A stretch of 64,000 nucleotides of DNA from contig JAEEIA010000063.1 of assembly GCA_016281125.1 (NCBI GenBank), positions 1-64,000 of the forward strand, written 5' to 3'. Both the position numbers and the translations under genes were made by a program. Below are positions 31,100 to 39,015 of the stretch, piece by piece. The notes below the pieces were generated by a model, which was not told where the DNA came from, did not search any database, and saw nothing but the letters and a program-made list of their open reading frames with translations. Numbering within the stretch: the first letter of the stretch is position 1; the number at the start of each line of letters is the position of its first letter. This DNA is from Oscillospiraceae bacterium. Its GTDB lineage: Bacteria > Bacillota > Clostridia > Oscillospirales > Ruminococcaceae.

Positions 31100-33394
31100 T
31101 TATTCCATGCCTTTGAGCACTTCGACCATGTCGATTTTCCGGATTCTGCGTGAAAACAGAAAGCTGACGAGCACCGACACCGTCATGACGAAAACAGCAG
31201 CGATCAGATATGTGGACGGCGCAATACAGCACGGCCAGTCAACTGCGTCGCCGTTGGAATCCATCATCGCCTGCAGCGGAACACGCCCGAGCGGCAGTCC
31301 GCAGATCACACCGAGTACGGACAGCCAGAGGTTCTGCGTGGAAAGCAGTCTGCGGATTGCGCTGCTCTTGAAACCGAGCACTCTCAGCGTCGCAAATTCC
31401 TTTTCGCGCTCATTGAATGACAGATTGCCGGAATTATACAGCACAATGACAATCAGCAAAACCGCGAACACCACCATGAAATACACAAGCAGATTCATGA
31501 TTTCCATCATCTTGTCAAAGGCTGCAATCAGGTCTGTCATGCTGTGTACGGCGGAAACGCAGTCTTTATCTGCAAGGGATTCGCAGTTGTTATTCGATAC
31601 GAGCATGACCGGCCGGAATGTCATTCCGGCTGCTTCATAATCATCCCGCAGCATGGTGATGCCGGTGATATTCGGATGACGTGAAATCAGACCGATTTTG
31701 CTTTCATTCCATTCACTGCCGGTTGTCGTTTTCCAGTAAACCTTATCGCCCGCGGACAGTCCCAGCTTTTTCGCCTGCTTCATTGTCAGCGCGACTGTTC
31801 CCTCCGGAATAGGCGTTGTATGCAGTTCCGGATCGGACACGCAGTAGCGCTGTTCGCCCTCCGTGACAGCCAGCTTGCAGGAGATAATGTCGTCAGAGGT
31901 CGGGTGATTTTTCGCTGCGATCGAAATGGCCTCCATTGCAATAAGCTCGCCGTCCGTTTCTGCTTTCAGTTCCTTTGCCTGTTCCGGTGTGCAGCTGTCG
32001 TTCAGAATGACCTGGTACTCGTAATTCTGAATATCGCGGAAATACCAGTCGCGGACATAATCGACCGTATCATAAGCACCGAGGCCGAGCTCCATGATCA
32101 TCATGCCCATGCAGGTTCCGAAAACGCCCATAAACGCACGCATTTTTGATCTTGAAATGTCACGGAGATTATAACGGGTATTGAAGCTGAGTTTCTCCCA
32201 GAACGGCAGCTTTTCAAAGATGCAGGGCTTTGCGGTTTTTGCGGCCGCCGGTCTGAGCGCTTCGGATGGATGTATTTTCAGTATCTTCTTGCAGCTCAGA
32301 TAAGAGGTTCCGGTGCAGATCATGACCAATACCGCTGCAACCACTATGCTTTTGTAATTGAAACCGGGCTGCCAGTCCGGGAGCGTATAGAACTGACTGA
32401 ACATATTGACCATCATTCTGCCGAATGTCAGGACGCCCAGCACAATGCCGAGTGCGCTGCCGATCACGGACAGCACAAAGCTGAAGCTGAGATAATGCAG
32501 CATGATCTGACGCTTTTTCATGCCGAGTGCGTTCAGCGTACCGATCTGTGTGCGCTGCTGCGTGATCATGCGCTTCATCGTCGTGATAATGACAAGCAGC
32601 GCGATTGAAACGAACACAAAGGAGAAGATATACGAGAAGCTGTCATGCTGTGCCAGTTCATCCGAAAGCTGATACCAGCCGCGGATGCTGTTTCTGTCTG
32701 CAAGATAGGCGTAGCTGCCGTCCAGAGCCTTTGAAATATCGTCCTCATAGCGGAGTGCCTTGCCCTCACAGGTGAAGATGATCTCATTGCTGATTTGCAT
32801 TTCTTCGGGCAGTGCTTTTTGCGATAAATAGGCAAATCCGATATTGTGGAAGTCTGTATCGGTATCCGTCGAAGCGCAGGCGAATTCGTATTCCGGTGTA
32901 ACGATCAGTCCCTTGACCTTTTTTTCAATGTCCAGGCCCATGACATGAACCGTGAATGAATCGCCGACATGAATATCCCATGTTTCCGCAAACCGGCTGA
33001 ACAGCCAGAGTCCGTCAGCATCATCCGCGTCAAAATCTGCGCCCTCAACCGTGCGCGGAACCGTCACTTTCGTGTTTTTCTGAAAGTAACAGTACATCTC
33101 TGCTGTATTGTATTTCTCATCAGCCTTGCCGAGTACCTCAGTTCGGCGCTGCACATCCTTGATGCCGCTGATTGCTGCAATCTTCTCAGCCTGTTCCGTA
33201 CTGAAATCGGCGCCGTAAATCCAGCCGTCCGCAAAATTGGCGCTGCTTTCATAATTATTCCGTGCCCTGTTTCCGCCGATGACATTCGCCTGAAAGCCGG
33301 TATAGCACCACATGGCAATCAGTGAAAGCAGCAGAATGGAAAAGAACTGCGCGAAATTTGCCCGTATATCACGAAGCATTTTCCTCCTGAGCAT
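31100..33394 (-). CDS. FtsX/MacB-type ABC transporter permease
   Basis: A 764-residue permease with an N-terminal helix (about 12-35), an extracytoplasmic domain (about 40-250), three helices (about 250-380), a second soluble domain and three C-terminal helices ending IRKIDMVEVLKGME. It lacks the long coiled coil of the 7649-10351 protein. The ATG at 33394 has GAGG 8 nt upstream. It forms a transporter with the ATPase encoded just upstream. Export of a lipid, peptide or chelator is typical for the family; the cargo is unknown. Confidence 0.88.
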   Translation of the reverse strand: MLRRKMLRDIRANFAQFFSILLLSLIAMWCYTGFQANVIGGNRARNNYESSANFADGWIYGADFSTEQAEKIAAISGIKDVQRRTEVLGKADEKYNTAEMYCYFQKNTKVTVPRTVEGADFDADDADGLWLFSRFAETWDIHVGDSFTVHVMGLDIEKKVKGLIVTPEYEFACASTDTDTDFHNIGFAYLSQKALPEEMQISNEIIFTCEGKALRYEDDISKALDGSYAYLADRNSIRGWYQLSDELAQHDSFSYIFSFVFVSIALLVIITTMKRMITQQRTQIGTLNALGMKKRQIMLHYLSFSFVLSVIGSALGIVLGVLTFGRMMVNMFSQFYTLPDWQPGFNYKSIVVAAVLVMICTGTSYLSCKKILKIHPSEALRPAAAKTAKPCIFEKLPFWEKLSFNTRYNLRDISRSKMRAFMGVFGTCMGMMIMELGLGAYDTVDYVRDWYFRDIQNYEYQVILNDSCTPEQAKELKAETDGELIAMEAISIAAKNHPTSDDIISCKLAVTEGEQRYCVSDPELHTTPIPEGTVALTMKQAKKLGLSAGDKVYWKTTTGSEWNESKIGLISRHPNITGITMLRDDYEAAGMTFRPVMLVSNNNCESLADKDCVSAVHSMTDLIAAFDKMMEIMNLLVYFMVVFAVLLIVIVLYNSGNLSFNEREKEFATLRVLGFKSSAIRRLLSTQNLWLSVLGVICGLPLGRVPLQAMMDSNGDAVDWPCCIAPSTYLIAAVFVMTVSVLVSFLFSRRIRKIDMVEVLKGME

Positions 33395-33404
33395 TGCCGT
33401 CACC

Positions 33405-34106
33405 TCACCATTCGATGTCGTTGACTGAGAGCGGCTTTTCGTTTGTCTTGACTGACTTGATCTTGCCGTTTCTCATGTGAATGATACGGTTTGCGCATTT
33501 GGCGATATCTGCGTTATGCGTGACGAGTATCACCGTATTGCCGCCCTCTGTCGAGAGCTTTTGCAGCAGGTCAATGACGATTTTTCCCGTTTCAGAATCC
33601 AGCGCGCCGGTCGGTTCATCGCCGAGAATGATCTTCGGATCTTTGGCAAGCGCTCTTGCAATGGAAACTCTCTGCTGTTGACCGCCGGACATTTGCGTCG
33701 GGAATTTGTGCTTCTGGTCGGCAAGCCCGACACGCTCCAACATTTCATCTGCGCTGAGGGCAGTTTTCTTAATATCCCGAACCAACGCGACATTCTCATA
33801 TGCGGTCAGCCCCGGCAGGAGATTGTAAAACTGAAAAATGAACCCGATCGTATCCGCGCGGTACTCTGAAAGCTGGCGGTCATTATAACCGGAGATTTCT
33901 TCCCCGTCCACGATGATCTTGCCCTCTGTCGGCACATCCATGCCGCCGAGCATATTCAGCACAGTCGATTTTCCCGCACCTGACTGTCCGAGTATGACCA
34001 CGAATTCGCCTTTTTCAATGGTGAAGCTCACATGATCGACGGCGACCTGTTTTCCTTCGCCTTTCCCGTAAATCTTTACGACATCCTTGAATTCTACCGC
34101 TGACAT
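33405..34106 (-). CDS. ABC transporter ATP-binding protein (MacB/LolD type)
   Basis: A 233-residue ATPase: Walker A GQSGAGKST, signature MSGGQQQR, Walker B IILGDEPTGALD and H-loop VTHN. It is a paralogue of the 10351-11052 protein. Its promoter carries an iron-box in the same register as that before the HMA/methyltransferase genes, so the two outer ABC systems of the island share metal control. Confidence 0.93.
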   Translation of the reverse strand: MSAVEFKDVVKIYGKGEGKQVAVDHVSFTIEKGEFVVILGQSGAGKSTVLNMLGGMDVPTEGKIIVDGEEISGYNDRQLSEYRADTIGFIFQFYNLLPGLTAYENVALVRDIKKTALSADEMLERVGLADQKHKFPTQMSGGQQQRVSIARALAKDPKIILGDEPTGALDSETGKIVIDLLQKLSTEGGNTVILVTHNADIAKCANRIIHMRNGKIKSVKTNEKPLSVNDIEW

Positions 34107-34131
34107 TGCATTTCATCCTTTCACCGCATCG

Positions 34132-34147
34132 GTTAGCATACGCAAAC
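34132..34147. promoter_or_regulatory. Iron-box palindrome 11
   Basis: GTTAGCATACGCAAAC, one mismatch in the right half, in the leader of the ABC ATPase gene between its promoter and Shine-Dalgarno. Confidence 0.6.
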
Positions 34148-34157
34148 CACATGTTAT

Positions 34158-34186
34158 ATTATAGCATATGCTAACTCAAATTGCAA
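34158..34186 (-). promoter_or_regulatory. Promoter of the second MacB-type ABC, with iron-box 12
   Basis: Minus-strand TTGCAA (34186-34181), 17-nt spacer and TATAAT (34163-34158). The box GTTAGCATATGCTATA (minus strand, 34175-34160) fills the spacer as in box 2. The whole promoter core is nearly identical to that at 11935-11963. Confidence 0.75.
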
Positions 34187-34291
34187 TAAGGCAACTATCC
34201 AAGAGTGTACGACATTTTTACCTGATTTCTGTCTGTTTTTCTGCTCTGCGCGTTATGCGGAAATCGTACCGGACAGAAAAGGAAAGCAATG

Positions 34292-34325
34292 AAAAAGCGA
34301 TACCATGCATAAAGCGTGGTATCGC
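34292..34325 (-). terminator. Minus-strand terminator
   Basis: Stem GCGATACCA (34297-34305) with 34317-34325; on the minus strand it is followed by TTTTT. It would end a transcript coming from the small Cys-rich gene at 34819. Confidence 0.7.
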
Positions 34326-34463
34326 CTGAAAGATTATCCTGAAACAGATGAACGATTGTCACAGCAGTCAGCGCGGCCGTCCGGTTGATAAGGAACAGAT
34401 TGCGTTCATATGAACGGGAACAACAAGGGACGCTGCAACGTATTCTGCAATGCTGATTATTCC

Positions 34464-34610
34464 TCAGCCAGTCCCTTTCACAATGCATCCGCCCATACCC
34501 TGGCCTGTATTTGCGCCGGGGCCGCTATAGGAAGCATATGTAATCAGCAGGCGCAGTTGCAGGAATGCCCGGCTTTCGCATCCGTTGGGGGAAAGAATTT
34601 CAAAATTCAC
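34464..34610 (-). CDS. Possible small Gly-rich protein (48 aa)
   Basis: A GTG-started frame following the Cys-rich gene by 36 nt on the same strand and upstream of the terminator. It ends SGPGANTGQGMGGCIVKGTG, reminiscent of the Gly/Pro/Met-rich DUF5320-type small proteins that accompany NifX-like genes in anaerobes. The Shine-Dalgarno (AGAGG) is too close to the GTG to be convincing. It may be a real small protein or a remnant. Confidence 0.3.
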   Translation of the reverse strand: MNFEILSPNGCESRAFLQLRLLITYASYSGPGANTGQGMGGCIVKGTG

Positions 34611-34645
34611 ACCTCTTCGCTCAATTCAATGTTTTATCAGAACGC

Positions 34646-34819
34646 TCATTTCAGGGATTTTCTTTCCGATTTGATATGTACAAACGGATGCGTTTTCCTG
34701 CCGCTTGCAATGCATTCTCTGCACGGACTGACAATGCATTTGATTTTCCCGAGATAGTACGGACATTTCAGGCACTTGATTCCGTCCGGCAAGGGCTTTG
34801 ATTGTGGATTCCGAAGCAT
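34646..34819 (-). CDS. Small Cys-rich protein, unknown
   Basis: A 57-residue protein starting at ATG 34819 with GGAGG 6 nt upstream and a strong promoter. It contains IKCLKCPYYLGKIKCIVSPC and REC, i.e. CxxC...C...CxxC, probably a zinc or Fe-S knuckle. The tail is basic. The family was not recognised. The promoter, Shine-Dalgarno and downstream terminator all agree with a real gene. Confidence 0.65.
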   Translation of the reverse strand: MLRNPQSKPLPDGIKCLKCPYYLGKIKCIVSPCRECIASGRKTHPFVHIKSERKSLK

Positions 34820-34913
34820 AGGCACCTCCGTTCTGCTGATCCGTAACCGGTTCCTTTCTGAGGCACCCGACGGTGCGTAAAACACGGCCGGATCATCCGC
34901 ATTTACGTTTTAT

Positions 34914-34942
34914 ATTATATCATTTATGTCGTGATAAGTCAA
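34914..34942 (-). promoter_or_regulatory. Promoter of the small Cys-rich gene
   Basis: Minus-strand TTGACT (34942-34937), 17-nt spacer, TATAAT (34919-34914). Confidence 0.72.
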
Positions 34943-35072
34943 TAGAAACCTGCAACAATCCATGCGATATTCATGCAGAAAGCGCATAGCGGTGAGAGGG
35001 GATGTGCTGCATTTACAACGGCAGAAGCAATGATGCGCAGCAGACTGTATCCCTCGCCGCGGTCTGCATTGA

Positions 35073-35101
35073 TTGACAATTCTCTGATATTATGCTACAA
35101 T
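35073..35101 (+). promoter_or_regulatory. Promoter of the LRR gene
   Basis: TTGACA (35073-35078), 17-nt spacer, TACAAT (35096-35101). The stretch 34943-35072 holds nothing recognised. Confidence 0.75.
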
Positions 35102-35215
35102 ACATAAAGATACCGCCTGCATGATTCAGGCGATTGTCAGAGATTGCGGGCAACATCGTTTCTGCGCGATGACGGATTTCGACGACGCATTTTTGTTTTG
35201 AAAGGAGAAAGCTGA

Positions 35216-37453
35216 ATGAGATTTTTTCAGAAACTTGCTGTCCTCGGGGCGGGCGCACTTGCACTGATGAACATTTCCGCCGTGATGCCTGCGGCATTTT
35301 CCGTATCTGCGGCTGCGGTTGCGGAGGCGGAGGCGGAGGCAGGCACATGGGAATTTGACGAAACAACCGGCACACTGACGATTTCCGGTGTGTGGCGGAA
35401 TTTTAACATCGGGACACAGTCCGCACCGTGGGGGAGGTTGGCGAACAATACGAAAACGCCCGTTCTTTCTGTTGTTTTCGGAGAAAACACGAAAAGCATT
35501 CCGGTGCATGCACTGTGCGAATTCAAATCTCTGAAGTCGGTCACGATTCCGGCAGGGACGGAAATCATCGGTAATTCTGCGTTCATGAACTGCCCTGCGC
35601 TGGAGCAGATTACACTGCCGGACAGCCTGACGGAGATCGGGAACGGTGCGTTCTTTGAATGTACTGCACTGAAATCATTGGCCGTTCCGGAAAATGTCAC
35701 GTCGATCGGGAACGAGGCGTTCTGCGGCTGCACGGCACTGAAGGAGATCACGCTGCCCGAAAAGCTGACTGAGATCGGTTCTTGTGTGTTTCAGGATACG
35801 CTCTGACTGGCTGACCGGCGGGCGGAGAATCCGCTTGTTATCGTCAACGGCATTGTGATTGACGGCTTCGCCTGCAAGGGTGCTGTGCAGATTCCGGACG
35901 GCGTCACGGAGATCGCTGGTTCTGCGTTCATGAACAGCCCTGCGCTGGAGCAGATTACACTGCCGGACAGCCTGACGGAGATCGGGAACGGTGCGTTCTT
36001 CGGATGTACCGCCCTGAAATCAGCGGCCGTTCCGGAAAATGTCACGCTGATCGGGGACGAGGCGTTCCGCTGCTGCACGGCACTGAAGGAGATCACGCTG
36101 CCCGAAAAGCTGACTGAAATCGGTTCTTATGTGTTTCAGGATACGCTCTGGCTGGCTGACCGGCGTGCGGAGGATCCGCTTGTTATCGTCTACGGTATTG
36201 TGATTGACGGTTTCGCCTGCAAGGGTGTTGTGCAGATTCCGGACGGTGTCACGGAGATCGCTGATTCTGCGTTTGCACAGAATCAGGAAATGACGGAGGT
36301 CATTTTTGCAGACAGCGTGAAGAAGCTCGGCAACAGTGCCTTCTCTATGTGCGAAGCATTGAAAAAAGTGGTGATCCCGAAGCAGATTACATCTGTGGCG
36401 GATTATGCATTCTGTCAATGCTTCAGACTGGAACGTGTTGTCATGGAGGAGGGCGTGACCGAAATCTGCGCCGGTGCATTTGCAAACTGCGACAGGCTTG
36501 CAGATATTGTGATTCCGGAAACCGTTGACCAGATTGGACTGTTCGCGCTCAGTTCGACCGCATGGCTGGAGAAGCAGCAAAAAGAAAATCCGCTTGTGAT
36601 TATCAACCATATTCTGGTGGATGGCACCTGCTGCAAGGGCGACGTCGTCATCCCGGAGGATGTTGTACGGCTTTCACCGTTTGCGTTTCATTCATTTGAT
36701 GACGCGTGTCATATCACATCCGTTGTGATCCCGGAGGGCATGACGGAAATTCCGTACAGTGCGTTTGATCATTGTAAGGAGCTGACGTCGGTCACGATTC
36801 CGGATACGGTCGAACGCATTGGACACAGTGCATTTGCTGACTGCACACAGCTCAGGGAGATTTCGATTCCGTCGAGTGTCCGGGAGTTGGGAAGCTCTGT
36901 GTTTGACGGGAGTCATATCCAATCTGTTGTGATTCCGGAGGGTGTCACGGAAATTCCGCTTGAGGCGTTTATTCAGTGTACGGAGCTGACGTCGGTCACA
37001 ATTCCGGATACGGTCGAACGCATTGGTGACGAAGCATTTACTGATTGTAAACAGCTCAGGGAGATTACGATTCCGGCAAGTGTCCGGGAGTTCGGATTTT
37101 CTGTGTTCAGTGGGACGAACCTGACAATCAGAGGGTATACGGGTTCTGCTGCTGCGGCTTATGCAGAGGAATACGGGATCCCGTTTGTCGCAATCGGCAG
37201 CGCCTTGCCGGGACAGATCGAACCGCGCTGCGGCGACGCCAACACGGACGGCAGCTTTGATATTGCCGATGCTGTGCTGGCATCCCGATACATCGTTGCA
37301 GATGCGGACGCCGTGCTTACCGATACCGGCAGACTGAATGCGGACGTGACAGGTGACGGCGCCATTCAGCCGGATGATGTAGCCGCGATGCTTCAGCGCA
37401 TTGCAAAGAAGATTCTGGTGTTCCCGGCTGAGGAGAAGAACAGCGCGGAATAA
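35216..37453 (+). pseudogene. BspA-type LRR protein with dockerin, broken by an opal stop
   Basis: One in-frame coding region of 746 codons interrupted by TGA at 35804-35806. Upstream part: signal peptide (about 1-32), an Ala/Glu-rich stretch and LRR_5 (BspA-type) repeats. Downstream part: many more LRR_5 repeats (pattern IPDGVTEIADSAFAQ), then a dockerin-like module (about 650-725, CGDANTDGSFDIADAV and ADVTGDGAIQPDD). The parallel position in the next tandem unit is TGG (36149-36151), so the stop came from a single G-to-A change at a Trp codon. The 3' part has no Shine-Dalgarno, so probably only a short N-terminal fragment (196 residues) is made. A sequencing error is the main alternative. 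Confidence 0.85.
35576..36265 (+). repeat. Tandem duplication of 345 bp in the LRR gene
   Basis: Two near-identical units, about 35576-35920 and 35921-36265, each 115 codons, so the frame is kept. For example GTTCATGAAC starts at 35581 and again at 35926. The first unit carries the TGA. Confidence 0.85.
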
Positions 37454-37473
37454 CCGGATTTACAGAAAAAAGC

Positions 37474-37510
37474 GCGGGAACGGCTCGTCGTTTGAGCCGT
37501 TCCCGCTTTT
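37474..37510. terminator. Terminator between LRR gene and convergent membrane protein
   Basis: 13-bp stem GCGGGAACGGCTC (37474-37486) with 37494-37506, A-run before and TTTT after; works in both directions. Confidence 0.85.
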
Positions 37511-37523
37511 GTATTGTCTTTGT

Positions 37524-37934
37524 TCAGATGCCAACGCTGCTTTCAAACGACTGATAGTAGTCATTGATGTTGACGCCGCCGTTATCGAGCACCTTGCCCA
37601 GAACGAGCATCAGCAGCACGATAATGAGCGCGACTGCGGAAAGCACAATGCCTGCCGTCCGGAGTTTTTTGGCATTCTCATGCCGGACGCGGGATACAAT
37701 GCCGCAGATCAGTCCCGCTGTTCCGAGCAGGGTTCCGGCAGGCAGCGCACAGGCCATGCAGATGCCTGCAATCCCCAGGATGACGGAGATCAGCGCCAGC
37801 TTGCCGGTCGGCCGGTCATCCTCAAATTTCGGTTTGTCAAGCGGGTCATGCCATTCCACAGCGCCGCTGGAAACCGGATTCAGCTTTTCTTCCTCTGTCA
37901 GTTCCCGCTGCGGGGTGTTGTTGTTCTCGTCCAT
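37524..37934 (-). CDS. Small membrane protein (DUF4190-like)
   Basis: A 136-residue protein with an acidic cytoplasmic N-terminal part and three hydrophobic segments: LALISVILGIAGICMACALP, AGTLLGTAGLICGIVSRVR and GIVLSAVALIIVLLMLVLG. The alternating Gly-rich helices and the RVRHENAKKLRTAGIVLS link resemble DUF4190-type proteins. The ATG at 37934 follows AGGAG; the longer frame runs into the promoter. Function unknown. Confidence 0.75.
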   Translation of the reverse strand: MDENNNTPQRELTEEEKLNPVSSGAVEWHDPLDKPKFEDDRPTGKLALISVILGIAGICMACALPAGTLLGTAGLICGIVSRVRHENAKKLRTAGIVLSAVALIIVLLMLVLGKVLDNGGVNINDYYQSFESSVGI

Positions 37935-38004
37935 CTGTGTTTCTCCTGCTGTGTGATTTTGTGCGTCCGCTGTCGTGATGCGTGCAGACGGCGCAGTTTC
38001 TTCT

Positions 38005-38033
38005 ATTATAGCAGACTGCGCGTCAAAAGTCAA
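38005..38033 (-). promoter_or_regulatory. Promoter of the small membrane protein
   Basis: Minus-strand TTGACT (38033-38028), 17-nt spacer, TATAAT (38010-38005). Confidence 0.75.
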
Positions 38034-38046
38034 CCGTGCAGCAGCA

Positions 38047-38086
38047 CAAAAAAACCGGCCGGCCGTTTCTGCACGGCCAGCCGGTT
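38047..38086 (-). terminator. Terminator of the HU gene
   Basis: Stem AACCGGCCGGCCGT (38053-38066) with 38073-38086, one mismatch, followed on the minus strand by a T7 run. Confidence 0.85.
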
Positions 38087-38099
38087 CAGTGTCGTATGA

Positions 38100-38411
38100 T
38101 TACTTCTTCTTTGCCTTCTTGGCAGCCTTTGCCGGCTTGGTGTTGACCTTTTCCTTCAGGGCAGCACCTGCCTTGAACTTCACCAGGGTGGAAGCAGCGA
38201 TCTTGAGCGGCTCACCGTTTGCCGGGTTGCGGCCGGTTCTGGCAGCTCTCTCAGCTGTTTCAAAGGTGCCAAAGCCGATCAGCTGTACCTTCTCCTTCTT
38301 CTGGAGCGTACCGGATACGACATTGACGAAAGATTTGAGCGCGGCATCGACGTCCTTCTTGGCAATGCCGGTTTCGGTTGCGATCGCTTCGATCAGTTCA
38401 GCCTTATTCAT
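38100..38411 (-). CDS. HU-family nucleoid protein
   Basis: A 103-residue HU protein: MNKAELIEAIATETGIAKK, the conserved IGFGTFETAERAARTGRNP and the DNA-binding beta-arm. It carries a Lys/Ala-rich C-terminal tail (about 92-103, PAKAAKKAKKK) beyond the usual 90 residues, which may add non-specific DNA binding. It has its own strong promoter and terminator, so it is monocistronic. Confidence 0.96.
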   Translation of the reverse strand: MNKAELIEAIATETGIAKKDVDAALKSFVNVVSGTLQKKEKVQLIGFGTFETAERAARTGRNPANGEPLKIAASTLVKFKAGAALKEKVNTKPAKAAKKAKKK

Positions 38412-38467
38412 TGTAAAATTCCTCCGTTTTCATTTTCTTTTTGGGTAAAAGGGTTTGCGTTGAGTTT

Positions 38468-38496
38468 ATTATAGTACATTACGGGAGATTTGTCAA
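38468..38496 (-). promoter_or_regulatory. HU gene promoter
   Basis: Minus-strand TTGACA (38496-38491), 17-nt spacer, TATAAT (38473-38468). Confidence 0.82.
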
Positions 38497-38559
38497 GGGG
38501 TGTGCGCATTCTTTTCAAATATAAAGCAAAAAAACATATTGAGCAGCGTACACATTTAT

Positions 38560-39006
38560 TCATATATCCATACAAACATGGTCTGCGCAGTGCAGCGGCG
38601 GCTGTTCTGCAAGCGTCAGCCCGCAGATTTCCCGCGCAGGAACGGCTGTTCCGTCTGCAAAATACAGTATTTTTTCTGCCTCGTCGTAATGCCGGAACAC
38701 GCCTGTGTATGTCACATAACGCCCGCCGTCCTTGCGTGTATCCGGCTGAAAGCGGATGACGGATGCAGCCGGATGCTCTGCTTCGGCGGCAATCAGCTGC
38801 TGCATTGCGGCATCCAGCGCTGCGAGGTCGTCCTCAGACAGTTCTGCACGGACATCGGTCAGGCGCGCCGTTTCGCCGATGTCCTCATCATAGCCGGTCA
38901 GCGCCGCGAATGCCGCAAACTGTACAGCGCGGTCGGCAGGCGGCATCGGTCTGCGCGTTTTGGAAACATGATGCGGCAGCGCCATAATATCCGAAAAATC
39001 GTCCAT
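38560..39006 (-). CDS. YolD-like protein
   Basis: A 148-residue protein with PPADRAVQFAAFAALTGYDED near the N-terminus, the hallmark of YolD-like proteins, which are commonly encoded beside Y-family DNA polymerases. The C-terminal half forms a small beta domain (VTYTGVFRHYDEAEKILYFADG). It is the last gene of the damage-type operon and starts 9 nt after the polymerase stop. It may modulate the polymerase; mechanism unknown. Confidence 0.82.
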   Translation of the reverse strand: MDDFSDIMALPHHVSKTRRPMPPADRAVQFAAFAALTGYDEDIGETARLTDVRAELSEDDLAALDAAMQQLIAAEAEHPAASVIRFQPDTRKDGGRYVTYTGVFRHYDEAEKILYFADGTAVPAREICGLTLAEQPPLHCADHVCMDI

Positions 39007-39015
39007 ATCCGTACC

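Noticed and set aside
34195..34488. Minus-strand frame of 97 codons
   Set aside because: It runs through a strong terminator hairpin and has no ribosome site.
34410..34757. Plus-strand frame of 115 codons over the small Cys-rich gene
   Set aside because: No Shine-Dalgarno or promoter; the minus strand has promoter, ribosome site and terminator.
35804..35806. TGA read as selenocysteine or tryptophan
   Set aside because: The parallel position is Trp, no selenocysteine insertion element is evident, and all other genes use TGA as a normal stop.
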